From the NCBI GenBank assembly GCA_007258455.2, contig VDFB02252616.1, positions 123,027,394 to 123,091,393 on the forward strand: 64,000 nt of DNA, in the 5' to 3' direction. Below, piece after piece: positions 11,297 to 22,817 of the stretch. Position numbers and translations under genes: made by a program. Source of the DNA: Sequoia sempervirens. Its lineage: Eukaryota > Streptophyta > Pinopsida > Cupressales > Cupressaceae. The notes under the pieces were generated by a model. It was given only the letters and a program-made list of their open reading frames with translations. It ran no database searches and was not told where the DNA came from. Within the stretch, counting starts at the first letter, position 1. Every line of letters begins with the position of its first letter.

Positions 11297-13740
11297 TTGA
11301 GTTTTAATCCTATTGTCTTTGAAACACATAACTTTGATGACTCAAGTGAAGATAAACAGACATCAATTGAGATAAATGATGTGGAAGAAAATACCTTCGT
11401 AGGCCTTGACATAACCACTAACAACCTGGACGACATTTCCGTCCAAGCTTTCACAATCGCTAACCTCAACCCATCTAATGATTCATTGCCTTTGCTACAT
11501 CCTGAGCTTATCAAGTGGGAACCCCAACATCCCATCAATCTCCCTATTTTTGACAATGATTCCACTATTATTAACCACCTTTGTTGTGAGGAATCCGATA
11601 CTTGTTCTACCAATACTTCTTTTAATGATGCTTTTAGGCAGGAGGGTGCCAAGCCTTTCAGTTGCAAAAGTATGGAAATAAATAATGGATCTAATGGTGA
11701 AAACCATTCTATGGTAGTATTTGATCCTAAAATAGTAAAAACAAAGAACACATCCAATGGTGAAAACCTCATTGAGGCACCAAAGGATGGAAGGCTTGAC
11801 ATCCTCCCACAACATTACCATGAAAGATCATCAGTGTTGATAGAACCCACACAGCCTATTGATATTGGCACAGCAGAGAAAGTAAGAATCCTACACCTGG
11901 CAGCATCCATGACAGATACAGAAAAGCCAAATTTTATCAAATTCTTTGAAAAATGATGCATCAATTTTGCTTGGTCATATTCTGACATGCTAGGCCTAGA
12001 CACAGATCTTATTATGCATCACTTATCTTTACCATCTAGCACTAAACTAGTAAAATAGAAACTGATAAAAATGCATCCACATGTTGCATTATTGGTAAAA
12101 AATGATTTGAAGAAACTACTAGATGTTGGATTTATCAGATCTATTGATTATGTTGAATGGATATCCAACATTGTACCTGTTTCAAAACCATATCACACCA
12201 TCAGAATATGTACTGATTTTCGGGATTTAAATAAAGCATCTCCAAAGGATGATTTTCCTTTGCCAAACATAGACATGATTGTAGATCTAATAGCTAGCCA
12301 CCAAATGTTGTCACTCATGGATGGATTTTTAGGATACAATCAAATCAAAATAGCTCCTGAAGACCAAGAAAAGATAGCATTTACATGTCCATGGGGCACC
12401 TTTTGCTGGAACGTCATGCCTTTTGGGTTAAAGAATGCAGGAGCTACATACCAGCGAGCTATGACAACAATCTTCCATGACATGATGTACACCTTCATGG
12501 AAGACTATGTGGATGATATCCTAGCCAAATCTCACACCAAGGAAGGACATTTAGAAATACTTGCCAAAATATTTGACAGGTTGGAGAAATTTAAAGTCAG
12601 ATTAAATCCTAAGAAATGTGCCTTTGGAGTAACATCAGCAAAACTGCTTGGATACATAGTTTCTACAAAAGGAATTGAAGTAGATCTAGCAAAAGTTAAA
12701 GCCATTGTGGAAATGCCACCTCCTAAAAATATCAGTACATTAAGATCTCTACAAGGCCGACTATAGTCCATCAGAAGATTCATCTCACAACTAGCAGATC
12801 GATGCCATCCATTCAACCATCTTTTGCATAAAAATGTGTCTTTTAAATGGGATGAAAAGTGTGAGAATACTTTCAATCAAATCAAGCATTATTTAATGAC
12901 ACCACCAATATTGGTGCCACCTAGTGAAGACAAGCCATTGTTTCTATATGTCCTAACAATAGATATTTCTTTAGGAGCCTTGCTGGCACAAGAGGATAGA
13001 GAAGGGAAGGAACAGGCAATATACTATATCAGCAAGACACTCAATGGACATGAAGCAAACTACACCTTCATTGAAAAATCATGCTTAGTAGTAGTATTTG
13101 CAACACAAAAATTGTGACACTATATGCTCACTCACATTGTCAAGCTCGTTGCAAAAATTGATCCCCTCAAGTATTTACTGAACAAAGCAGCTTTAACAGG
13201 AAGGTTGGAAAAGTGGGTCATGCTCCTCAGTGAGTTTGACATTCAGTATGTTGAAAGGCAAGCTATCAAAGGACAAGTCATTGCCGACCAATTAGCAGAA
13301 GCTCCATTGTCAGACTATCATCCTATGACCATGGAATTTCCTGATGCAGATATCCTCAACGTTACAACACAACCATGGAAACTCTACTTCGATGGATCAT
13401 ATACACAACATGGATCAGGGGCAAGAATTTTATTTGTCACACCTCTTGGGCACACAATTCCATGATCTTACAGGCTTACCTTCCGTTGCACTAACAATGT
13501 GGTAGAATATGAAGCTTTAATCCTTGGAATTAAAGTGGCTATTGACTGGAAAATCACATAACTACAAGTGTATGGAGACTCTCAGTTAATCATCTATCAG
13601 GTCAACAATGATTACCAAACTAAGGATGACACATTGATTTTATACAAGAGACTAGTAGATGATCTAAGAAAATACTTCATAGAAATCAAATTTGAGCAGA
13701 TACCAAGATCAGAGAATAAAGCAGCAGATGCCATGCCACA
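11297..13740 (+). pseudogene. Reverse transcriptase, RNase H and second (archaeal-type) RNase H of element B
   Basis: RT copies the element RNA; RNase H removes it from the hybrid. One frame runs from a linker (11297-11953) through RT (about 12060-12750; KDDFPLPNIDMI, MPFGLKNAGATYQRA, catalytic YVDD at 12506-12517) and the first RNase H (about 12940-13300; LGALLAQ...YYISKTLNG). A second RNase H follows with YFDGSYTQHG (Asp 13391-13393), YEALILG and YGDSQLI. Two RNase H domains in this order mark the Tat type. Stops lie at 11954, 12056, 12764, 13115, 13463 and 13558, all at likely Arg or Gln codons. The RT catalytic residues are intact. Confidence 0.9.
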
Positions 13741-13758
13741 ATAGCATCTCTTCTACAA

Positions 13759-15114
13759 ATGCCTAAAACAAAAAATCGTTATCGATTTATTGTGGAACAA
13801 GTGTCAAATCCTGCATACGCAAATCCAAAATCCCAAACCATAAGCCTTTTGGATAGTGCCCAATCTTCCATTTATGAAGACATTTATACTTATCTAAAAG
13901 ATAATATCTTACCGCCAGATCTTTCTCGCAACCAAAAGCGCAACTTCATACGCCAATCCGCCAAACATACCATTATTGTTGACACCCTTTACCGTTGAGG
14001 CCTAGATGGTACTCTTTTGCATTGTTTAGAACATAATGAATCCACTTCTGCTCTACATGAGGTCCATGAAGGAATTTGTGGTACACATTCAAGTGGATTA
14101 TCTTTAGCCAAGAAACTCCTTCGTTTGGGGTATTATTGGCCACACATGGAGCAAGAATCTTATAAGTTTGTCAAGAGATGTCAAAAATGTCAGATTCATG
14201 GCAATCTTATACATGCACCGGCACAAGAGCTCCATCCATTCACAACTACATGTCCTTTCTTTCAGTGGGGATTGGACTTGGTAGGGAAAATTAACCCATC
14301 TTCATCTAATGGACATAAGTTCATTATCACTACAACAGAATATTTTACAAAATGGGTGGAGGCAGTTCCCTTAACCACAATCACTGGGAAGCAAATATCA
14401 TCTTTCATACTTAATTATCTCATTTTTAAATATGGGATACCCCAATCAATCATTACAGATAATGGCAGGCCTTTCAAGAACCAAGATGTCCAAGAGCTGT
14501 GTGAAAAGTTCCACATCCAACATTGCTTTTCAACCCCGTATTACCCTCAGGGTAATGGACAGGCAGAAGCTTCAAAAAAAACAATCCTAAAGATTCTCAA
14601 GAAGACTGTAAATGAGGTAGGGCATGATTGGCACGTTTAACTTAACCCTTCTCTTTGGGCTTACAGGACTAGCATCAGAAGACCAACAGGAGCTACACCA
14701 TATGCTCTTGTCTATGGATCAAAAGCAATATTACCTATCGAGGTAGAAATTCCATCCCTTCGAGTTTCACTAAAGGGACTCATTTCAGATGAAGATTATA
14801 GGATCTCTAGACTTCAAGAATTAGAGCTACTTGATGAACGTCGACAACAAGCTATTAATCATTTGACAGCCTATCAACAAAGAATGTCTAGGAACTATAA
14901 TCATAGGGTTAAACCTAGAGTCTTCCATATCAGAGACTTGGTCCTACGGGAAAACCCTAGAAATCAAGCAGACAGAGAAAAGAAGGGAAAGTGTGAACCT
15001 AACTGGATAGGGCCTTATTTCATTATATCATTCTATGGATTAGGAGCATACCGACTGTCTACACCAGAAGGAGACATGTTGGAGGAACCCATGAACAGCA
15101 TTCATCTCAGGTGA
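13759..15114 (+). pseudogene. Integrase of element B
   Basis: It would insert cDNA into host DNA. Domains in order are a zinc-binding region (about 14050-14190: HEGICGTHSSG, then CQKC), the DDE core and a C-terminal domain (about 14925-15114; WIGPYFIISFYGLGAYRL). The core residues are present with standard spacing: Asp 14275-14277, Asp 14458-14460 (ITDNG) and Glu 14566-14568 (GQAEA), i.e. D-x60-D-x35-E. The frame is shifted relative to RT/RNase H. Stops are TGA 13996 (Arg position) and TAA 14638 (Gln position). Except for these it is well preserved, which fits a recent insertion. Confidence 0.9.
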
Positions 15115-16499
15115 TTCTATACTTGAGGACACCTAATGCATGGTCAGTAAGGTTGTCTTGACGAAAACCTGGCAAATAGGTGTCATGATGACAAAAAAAA
15201 AGAAAAGAAAAGGACACAATAAAAATAAGTGATGAAAACTTGGAAAACAAGCGCTACTTGTGATTTTCACCAGCTCTTCTATCTATTAGGTATAGTTTTG
15301 TCGCGATTGTTTCCTTTCATATCATTTCCATCTATCATTTGAAGTAATTATTATCACTATCCATATCATAGCAAGGATATCATGTTTTACCCTAGCTTGG
15401 GGGCAACATCTTAGTGTTATTTGGTACAATGGACTTTCAGCTTAAATGGAAAGGCTATCAAACATGACAACACCAAGTGACCAAAAACATCAAAAAATCC
15501 ATCAAAATCCAAAAACATCAGAAAATCAAAATCCAAAAACATTTCAAAATCCAAACACATCAGAAAATCAGAAAATCCATGCAAAAACATTCATAAAATT
15601 GAAAACAAAAAAAATAGAGTCTACATCAGTCAGAAAGTGGAGTCTGTGTCAGTCAAACTACATGGTCTCTGCGTGTATAACGTAGGCAAGACTAATCTTT
15701 GATTAGTCCCCGAGACCCCTAGGATAGGTCTTTAGGTTACATCATTTGGTCAAATGCCTGAGAATATCATGCAAACATCGGCACACACATTTCAACATCA
15801 ATGATCTAATCTAAATAATGATTTGAAAATACATTTAGTAGAATTTGAATTATTGTACTTTTTATTTTATCATTTTCTTATCATTTCTTTAGAGCTACTC
15901 GATGATGTATTAAACTAGAGAAGCAAGGAAGGAGAATGATACCTTTTCTTTGTTTGTTGTTTGTGAGTTAGCCATTATTATTTTGTGAATTGTCGCGGGA
16001 AGTGCTCTACCAAGTATCATGGATGACATTCCGATTCACTTAAGAAAATGATTAATTCTTGCCTGTTTGCGCAAGAAATGCTTAGGTCATCTCGGTTTAA
16101 TCATACCTTGATGCTTGTGTTCGCTTGCAATATCAAATATCATGAAAGAAATACTCAGGTCATCATTGGTCTACCTAGTATCATTGATGCTTGTATTCAC
16201 TTTCAACATTTTAAAAGCTCAATGATGATACAAAGCAAAATAAAAAGATTATTGAAATGACACTTAGGTTTGCATTGATAAAATAGGTTTGCATGGTAAA
16301 AATAGATTGCATTCATAATAATACATCTACAGAGTATTGGTTGCACAATTTACAAGGATTCATTTGCAAATAATGTTATCTTTTCTTATTAAAGATTGAG
16401 TATACTTGACATATACAATTTTTATAATGACGCCACATAAAATCATTTTCTCATCTCATCATAAATTTCACAATAAAACATCTCATTTTGTGATGTCAT
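15115..16499 (+). other. Region behind integrase of B, non-coding
   Basis: No gene is seen. It has an A-rich start (ctaatgcatggtcag...gaaaagaaaagg), a run of 'caaaaacatcaraaaatc' type short repeats at 15480-15600, and AT-rich sequence with diverged copies of 'atcattgatgcttgtattcgcttgcaa' near 16100-16210. It separates integrase from the CATT-rich satellite and the antisense gene. Confidence 0.6.
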
Positions 16500-16589
16500 A
16501 TGCACGTTATGTCTCATCATTCATTACATTTATCATTTGCATGTAGTTGCAAAATCATCATTCATTGCATGCATATAGAAGGCATTTTA

Positions 16590-17175
16590 CATCTCATTTT
16601 ATATATCATATATCATTCATTTACATATACATCATTCATTTACATTTTATCCATACATCATTCATTTACATCTTATTACATTTTCATTACATACATCATT
16701 TCATTTACATCTTATTACATTTCATTACATTTATCATTCATTTACATCTTATTACATTTCATTATATACATCATTCATTTATATCACATATCCATACATC
16801 ATTTTATCTATCACATGACATCTCATTACATTTATCATTTCATTTACATCTCATTACATTTATCATTCATTTACATCTTATTACATTTCATTACATACAT
16901 CATTCATTTATATCACATATCCATACATCATTTTATCTATCATATTACATTTCATTTCATACATCATTCATTTACATCTCATTACATTCATCATTCATTT
17001 ACATCTTATTACATTTCATTACATACATCATTCATTTACATTTCATTATATACATCATTCATTTATATCACATATCCATACATCATTTTATCTATCACAT
17101 GACATCTCATTACATTCATCATTCATTTACATCACATATCCATACATCATTCATTTACATCTCATTTTATATATT
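16590..17175 (+). repeat. CATT/ACAT-rich satellite array
   Basis: Tandem units of 'cattcatttacatcttattacatttcattacatacat' type, about 35-60 bp with a higher-order period near 100-190 bp, vary between copies. It is open in two frames only because the unit has few stops; the Ile/His/Tyr/Ser-rich translations are not proteins. It lies downstream of the antisense gene on the minus strand. Confidence 0.9.
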
Positions 17176-17454
17176 AAGCATTGCATTTCATGGAGAAAAG
17201 AAATACATCATCAATATCATATCACATCATCATTAATGCATCTATACAATCTAGTATAATAAATCATCATAAAACATAAAAAAAATTAAAATGCATTCAT
17301 CACATAAATCATGTAGAACAAATCATAGATCAATCGAACCACTGCACATATATATCTCATCAAGTGTCAAGTATACAATGAAGTCTAAAAAGGATGAAAA
17401 TAACATCATATCAAAAATGGTTGTATATATCTCTTGAAGGGTACACAAATAATC

Positions 17455-19010
17455 TTAAGTGGTACTTGCACCAGAAGGAGCAGGTCTCGCGCCAGTATCA
17501 TGACCACCACCAGATGTCCCAAGATCTCTCGGATCTCTCGGATCTCTCGAAAGAGGCTATGTCATGCCTCTACTCACTATCCTCGAACAAGTCCTCTCTG
17601 AGCGAGACTAGGCATAACTGAATCTCTACTCTGGGAGGCAAAGCTCATGATAACGTCTCTTGTAAAACTCAATCTTAGCACCTGCCCGCATAGCCTCTCG
17701 CATGTAATCTACCACAGAGGTCCCATCTTCCACTCTCTGCAATTTCTCTATAGTAGCCTATGCTATCTCTGTTGCCTGTCTGACAATATCTCAATCTGTA
17801 GTCAAGGTTGTGATCTATGCCTGAGCACTGGTCAACTATGCTCATACATCTGCTACCTGAGCCTGTGTTGTCACTACTGCCTATCTCGCCTCATCTCTCT
17901 CACCAATCAGAGAGGTAATCTGTGTCTGTGCAGTAGCTAGCTATGTCTGCATCTGAGCCTGTGTCTGAGCTAATAATCCCTGCACCTATGCTAGCTATCC
18001 CTATAAAGTCTGAATCTGCACACGTAAACCTACTATCTCTGATCACTCTGCTGAAGAGGAAGCAACAGCCTGCCTCTTATGAGGCGACTAGTCGATGGCT
18101 CTGAGGTACCTGCTATGCTTGGTCTCCCCCCATCTCCACCATCATCATCACTACTATCATCACTGCCATCCTCACTGTCATCATCACTCTCACTCTCATC
18201 ACTGCCTACATCTTCCTCTCTCCTCCGTCTCTGACCACCCTGACCACCCCCTACAGCTACTGGTGTTGGTGCTGCTACTGCTGTTGGTACTAGCTCATCT
18301 AGAATGGTGATACGAGGAGGAGGGTGCAGAGCCAAGTACTGTCTGTACTCACGAGTAACAGGTGCCTCAACAATGTCTCGCTGCATATCCAATGCCGATG
18401 GCTGCAGAGCACGGTAACCCTCAACAAGTGCCCCATAAGGCAAGCATGGACCCCAATCATTGGCATCTATCTGTCGTCGTCCATAATGTGCTACTCCCTG
18501 AGGCATACACTGAACAATCTCATACTGCCTGTAGACGCAATGAAATAGGAATCGCTCCAAAATCCTGGGGCTCTTCCCAATCAAATACATAGAATCGGCC
18601 AAAAATCCCAACTCGATATCATCATCATCCCAATCATCACAATCTAAATAGGGATGCCAGGTCACTATCTCCACATCATCAAGAATCCACCTCCAATAAT
18701 CTAGCTTACCCATCATATGCTGGGTAGGCCCGCCTCTATAGTGAAACACATAAGGTCTCGTCACTGGTCTCGATAACACTGGCACGGGACGCGTAACAGC
18801 GATATGCTCCCATGCTCATACCTAAAAAAGTGTAGCTCCCACCGATAAACTACTACCTCTAAGGTACATGATCCAGTGTAAATCATGATATAGCTAAGCA
18901 AACATACACATGCCCCAAGCATATCTCGTCCTATGGGCCACAATACCCTCTAATACCTGACCCCATCCAAGAGATAGACCCTTTGACCTCTTATCAGGAC
19001 TAAAATAGAT
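17455..19010 (-). pseudogene. Antisense plant-mobile-domain (PMD) gene inside element B
   Basis: On the minus strand, opposite to gag-pol, lies a gene of about 500 codons. It begins near 19010 with a PMD N-terminal part (YAWGMCMFA; AWEHIAVTRPV) carrying TAG/TGA stops at 18822-18824 and 18816-18818 and another further upstream. It is then open for 250 codons (18785-18033): the PMD second half with WRWILDDVEIVTWHPY and ILERFLFHCVYRQY, then a strongly acidic Ser/Asp tract. After an indel near 18075-18095 it continues in another frame as a Gln/Leu heptad coiled coil (about 18050-17640; LLAQTQAQMQ, TQITSLIGERDEAR) with several CAG-to-TAG stops. It ends at TAA 17455-17457. PMD proteins occur as host nuclear proteins (MAIN/MAIL1 in Arabidopsis) and in transposable elements. 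Extra antisense ORFs behind pol are known in Tat-type elements; the role is unknown. Confidence 0.75.
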
Positions 19011-19069
19011 GACATCAACAACAAATCGACGAAATAAAAATCAAAGTGCATAATTTTTCATCCATCTAT

Positions 19070-19345
19070 AATTCCAAGCGCTACAAAATCCTACTGAAGT
19101 GCTACAAAATCTACCTAAAGCGCTATTTCTGGTGGCGCACTACAAAATCTACCTAAAGCGCTATTTTTGATGGTGCACTATAAAATCCTACTAACGCGCT
19201 ACAAAATTGACCCAACACGCTAAAACTCTTGCACACTACCCTAACCTACTGATGTGCTACATATTTCTGTTGGCGCGCTAAAAGTATGGCACACTAAAAC
19301 AAATCACTGACGCGCTATTCCGTCACTCTCGGGCGCTAAAATAAA
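19070..19345 (-). repeat. TTTTAGCGC-type motif cluster upstream of the antisense gene
   Basis: Read on the minus strand, this stretch carries 'attttagcgcccgag', 'cttttagcgcgcca', 'gagttttagcgtgttg' and several 'aaatagcgctttaggtagat' and 'tgtagcgcttgg' units. These are the same kind of motif as the sense leader at 7139-7640. It lies just upstream of the PMD gene, where that gene's own leader would be. On the + strand it reads GCGCTAAAA, complementary to the leader motif. Confidence 0.75.
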
Positions 19346-19908
19346 AAACACATGAAAATTGACCTAAAAAGTATGGGCGTGAATCACGAGGAGGATTTGG
19401 GGTACGTACCAGAGGTCCATAGTCGGCCGGACATTGGTGACGTCACACACGCTCGAGTCAGTGGGTGTGGTAAGGGATCGGCATCCTATAGCTCTAGCAC
19501 TCTGAGGGTCTCTATCACAAGATTTTCAAAGTCAAATGCACAAATGACTTTTGAAAATGACCTTTTGAGCTTTTATAGATTATTTTTGTGGGATTTTCAT
19601 GGGATTTATTTATTTTTCCTTCTGAGGAATTAATTCTTATCTATCACAGGGGCATTTTTGGACAATTTTGTTGGGAGATAAATTATTTCTTCATCAATTC
19701 ATCATAAAATCATCATAAAAATTCAAAATTTTGAAAAATCATAAAAAAAATTCAAAATTTATCAATTTATCTCTCGTGGGGGCATATATCGCTATCATTT
19801 CAAAATTCAACATCTGGGGGCAAATCAGGGGCATATTTTAAATTTTTCATCAATACTCGCAGTTGAGGCAAAATCATTCTTTGAAGCAATGCGTAAACAC
19901 ATCACTTC
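19346..19908 (+). other. 3' untranslated part of element B
   Basis: No gene is seen. GC-richer sequence to about 19520 is followed by AT-rich sequence with repeated 'catcataaaattc' and 'gggggca' words. The closing 'gaagcaatgcgtaaacacatcacttc' is matched by 'gaagcaacacaacaagtgcattgcttc' at the same place in A. Confidence 0.6.
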
Positions 19909-19922
19909 AAAGAGGGGAAAAA
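19909..19922 (+). promoter_or_regulatory. Polypurine tract of element B
   Basis: The sequence aaagaggggaaaaa lies directly before the TG of the 3' LTR. It is the expected primer for plus-strand cDNA. Element A has caaagagggggaaaa at the same position (26847-26861). Confidence 0.9.
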
Positions 19923-21102
19923 TGTAGACACCTAAAAATGGTCTGGAGAATCTAATTAATTAATTACAACTTATTTGATTAATTAATCTTAAATTCATCT
20001 ACTTAGTAAATAAATAGAAATATTTATTTATATTAAGTTCATTATTAATTCTTCTATTTCATCATATTATTTCTATCTTAATTAAATAAACAAAATTAAA
20101 AACTTTTTTTTATTTAATTATTATTATTATCACTTCTTTTATACTTCTATCATAAATTAAATACACAACTTAAATAATTTGTGTTATTTAATTACCTCAT
20201 CACATTTCTTCTTAATTAAATAAAGATATTCTAAAATATTTTATTTAATTATCATTTTCCTTTTGTTTTAATTTAATAAACAAACCCTATAGTTTGATTT
20301 ATTAAATTATTCAATCCTCTTTTTGCTAAATTTAAATAAATTAAAATTATTTAAATTTATGCATAAATCATTTACCACTATTCACTCACCAATAAAATTA
20401 AATTTTTAAAATTTAATTAATTCTACTACCATTCACGGGAAGAGCTTCAGGGACAAACCTGCAGGAAGTCCTCTCAATCTTCTTCCTCCAATCTTCCCTC
20501 TCATCTTGCCTCGTGTTTTCATGGGGAGGAATAATCCTTCATGATCAGCTCCACCTTCTCATCCCATGCCATTCAATTCTCCAGATTGAATCCCAGCCTC
20601 TTATCCCGTATCCCTGTGCAAATGTGTTGCCGTGAAAGCTATAAATACAGCTCTTTGGCTACAGGAAATGGATCCCCAACTTGTGCAATCTTACTCTGTA
20701 GGTTTTCCAAGCATCCAGCATTCATCCAGCATTCAAGCATTCAGCATTCATCCAGCATCCATCCAGCATTCAAGCATTCAGCATTCATCCAGCATCCATC
20801 CAACATTCATCTAGCATTCAACATTTGCATTCATGGCTGCCATTACAGTAGTTTTATTATTTAATCATATAGGAATAGAATAGTTTAATTCTCATTCTCT
20901 AAGTGTCATTTCAATAGTCTAATTAGCTTCTAAAATCTGAGAGCAAAGTAGATTAGAGAGATCTTTAGAGTTAGAGAGCAATAGGATAGATTTCTGAAGA
21001 TTTTTAGTTTAAATTAGCTCAATTTCTTAAATCTTAGATACAATGTCTTATTTAGAGGTGTAGAAGCATGTTTAGATTGTTTAACTCATTCCTACACTTA
21101 CA
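19923..21102 (+). repeat. 3' LTR of element B (1180 bp)
   Basis: It is nearly identical to 4229-5393, with the same TG/CA ends. The TATA box is at 20639-20648 and the CAGCATTCATC-type tandem repeat at about 20712-20825. The main difference is extra sequence near 20840-20862 (gccattacagtagttt). The target duplication gttcc follows at 21103-21107. Confidence 0.95.
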
Positions 21103-21452
21103 GTTCCCTCAAGCTCATTAAACAATTAAAAATCTTAGAGGATTTTATCGACAAAGGAAAGGGTATCACAATAAAAGCATATGATTGTCAATAAAGAGTG
21201 TCCCAGGGCATAATAAAAATTCCTATTCAAGTAGGGCCATCTATCATGGAAACTTGTCAGTTCTTGGACCTCGAATTACCGTATAACATCCTCCTAGGAT
21301 GCCCATGGATTCATGCAATGCAAGCAGTAGCATCAACTTTCCATCAATGTGTTAAATTCACACATGAAGGACAAGAAGTTACCATCCATGGAGATCCTAA
21401 ACCATTCTCCTACTGCAAAATCCTTGAGGAAAAGTACTATAAAATCTCCTAA
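21103..21452 (+). pseudogene. Aspartic protease, C-terminal part (element A)
   Basis: It continues the protease cut at 4228. The motifs ITIKAYD, IPIQVGPSI and YNILLGCPWIHAMQAVAST correspond to ITIKAYD, LPIQVGPIV and YNILLGRPWIHDMQAVPST in B. A TAA lies just after the first of these (near 21192), and the open part closes at 21450-21452. Not functional. Confidence 0.85.
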
Positions 21453-22496
21453 GTACCAAAAAATGATGAGGGCCCATCTACACCATACATTGATCTTGCC
21501 ACTCTCGCTTCCACTTCTACGATAGAGACACCTACCACTCCTTCCATCCCCACCATCTCTTACATTAAGGTAGTCATCCAAGATAATGGTTGTGGAAACT
21601 ACATGATTCCTAAAAATTATTTTGTGATAGGAGAGTTACCACAATCTCCTAAATCGTAGGGACATCCGCAAATAAATGAAGCCTCCACATCTCAAACGTC
21701 TCCTGAAGACTATTCCAACTTTAAAAGTTGGGGAGATCTTGGCCAAGAAGCTATTGAGGAATATCCATCTCATATGCTATACCAAGATGAGATACTAGTA
21801 GTTGATTTACCAATGGATGACAGAAGCAAGGGTCTGCAAATGATGCTCGCAATGGGCTACAATAGAAATCAAAGACTTGGGAAAAACAAAAATGGGCTTA
21901 TAATACCTATCATTCTGGAGACGTGAATGGGAAGTATTGGCCTCGGATGTACCCCTCCTATTATAACCATATGTGGCTGAGGTCCTCTAGTTAGAAAGGT
22001 CAAAAATCCTCCTCAGCAAATAGCAGTTGAATTGCACTTACCAGTATCTACATGTCATGTCATAGATAACTTCACATTTGATATAACCGATGTCTGTAGT
22101 AGTAGTGATGATGAGGATTCCATGACCAAATTACCTAGGCTATTTGAGGATACCACTCTTTTTATGATTAGTACTTTATCCTTTGAATCAAACCATCAAA
22201 ATTATGAAATCTTCCTAGTATACCCCCAACTCATTGACTACGACCAATCAGGACCACCAATTCTTGGTACATTCAAAAAAAATGAGGCACTCTTAGAATT
22301 CATGGTACTACAGGATAACATTTCATATGGGGATTACAAAGTATGGTTCATAATTGAGCTAGATACACATGCCTATTATGGGGAAATGATTGAATCTCTC
22401 AATCACAAAAGTGAAAAATTAAGAATAATATCTAAATATTTGAGTGAAAACCACACTATGGCACTCTCTGACCAGAAAAAAGTAAAAAAGAAATGA
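21453..22496 (+). pseudogene. G-patch and linker of element A
   Basis: After a Ser/Thr/Pro-rich linker comes a G-patch at about 21815-21925 (QMMLAMGYNRNQRLGKNKNG). This is a better match to the G-patch pattern than either copy in B. TGA at about 21924 and later stops follow. A 154-codon open piece (22032-22493) holds an acidic linker (DVCSSSDDEDS) with no domain I know; by position it matches the linker before RT in B. Confidence 0.65.
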
Positions 22497-22817
22497 TGCA
22501 TCCAATGTTGAAAACCTCTCTAAGGCATCTAAGGATGGGGGGTTCAATCTTTCTTTCAGAGCTCTTCATCAAGAAAAATCAGTAGTCCTAGCAGAAAAAT
22601 GCAATCCAATCAATCTAGGAACAGAGGAAACCCTGTACATCACATTCTATGCAAAGTCATTACTATCAGAAGAACAACAGTTCCTAGTAGCCTTCCTAAG
22701 AGAGAGATGGATAAACTTCACATGGATCTATGCTGACATGCCAGGGCTTGATCCAGAAAACATGGTTCACCACTTAGCATCATACCCAAAAGCAAAGCCT
22801 ATTAAACAAAAGCTCAA

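Larger units (their letters stand above)
4229..21102 (+). mobile_element. Element B (Tat-like Ty3/Gypsy), complete with both LTRs
   Basis: This is a 16,874-bp LTR retrotransposon with 5'-TG...CA-3' LTR ends, primer site, gag, protease, G-patch, RT, two RNase H domains, integrase, an antisense gene and a polypurine tract. It is flanked by a perfect 5-bp duplication (gttcc, 4224-4228 and 21103-21107) and sits inside the protease gene of element A. By eye the LTRs show roughly 20-25 differences over about 1.17 kb, so the insertion is fairly recent compared with its neighbours. Gag-pol nevertheless carries at least a dozen in-frame stops, so it cannot encode its own proteins. Confidence 0.95.

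Noticed and set aside
16500..17236. Two long open frames of 200 and 229 codons
   Set aside because: Both are translations of the CATT-rich satellite (Ile/His/Tyr/Ser only) and carry no protein signal.
18095..18592. Open frames on the + strand opposite the antisense gene
   Set aside because: They are shadows of the PMD gene; His/Leu runs come from the complement of its Asp/Ser-rich linker.
5495..19345. CRISPR-like array
   Set aside because: The repeat clusters have irregular units without unique spacers of constant length, and the context is a plant retrotransposon.
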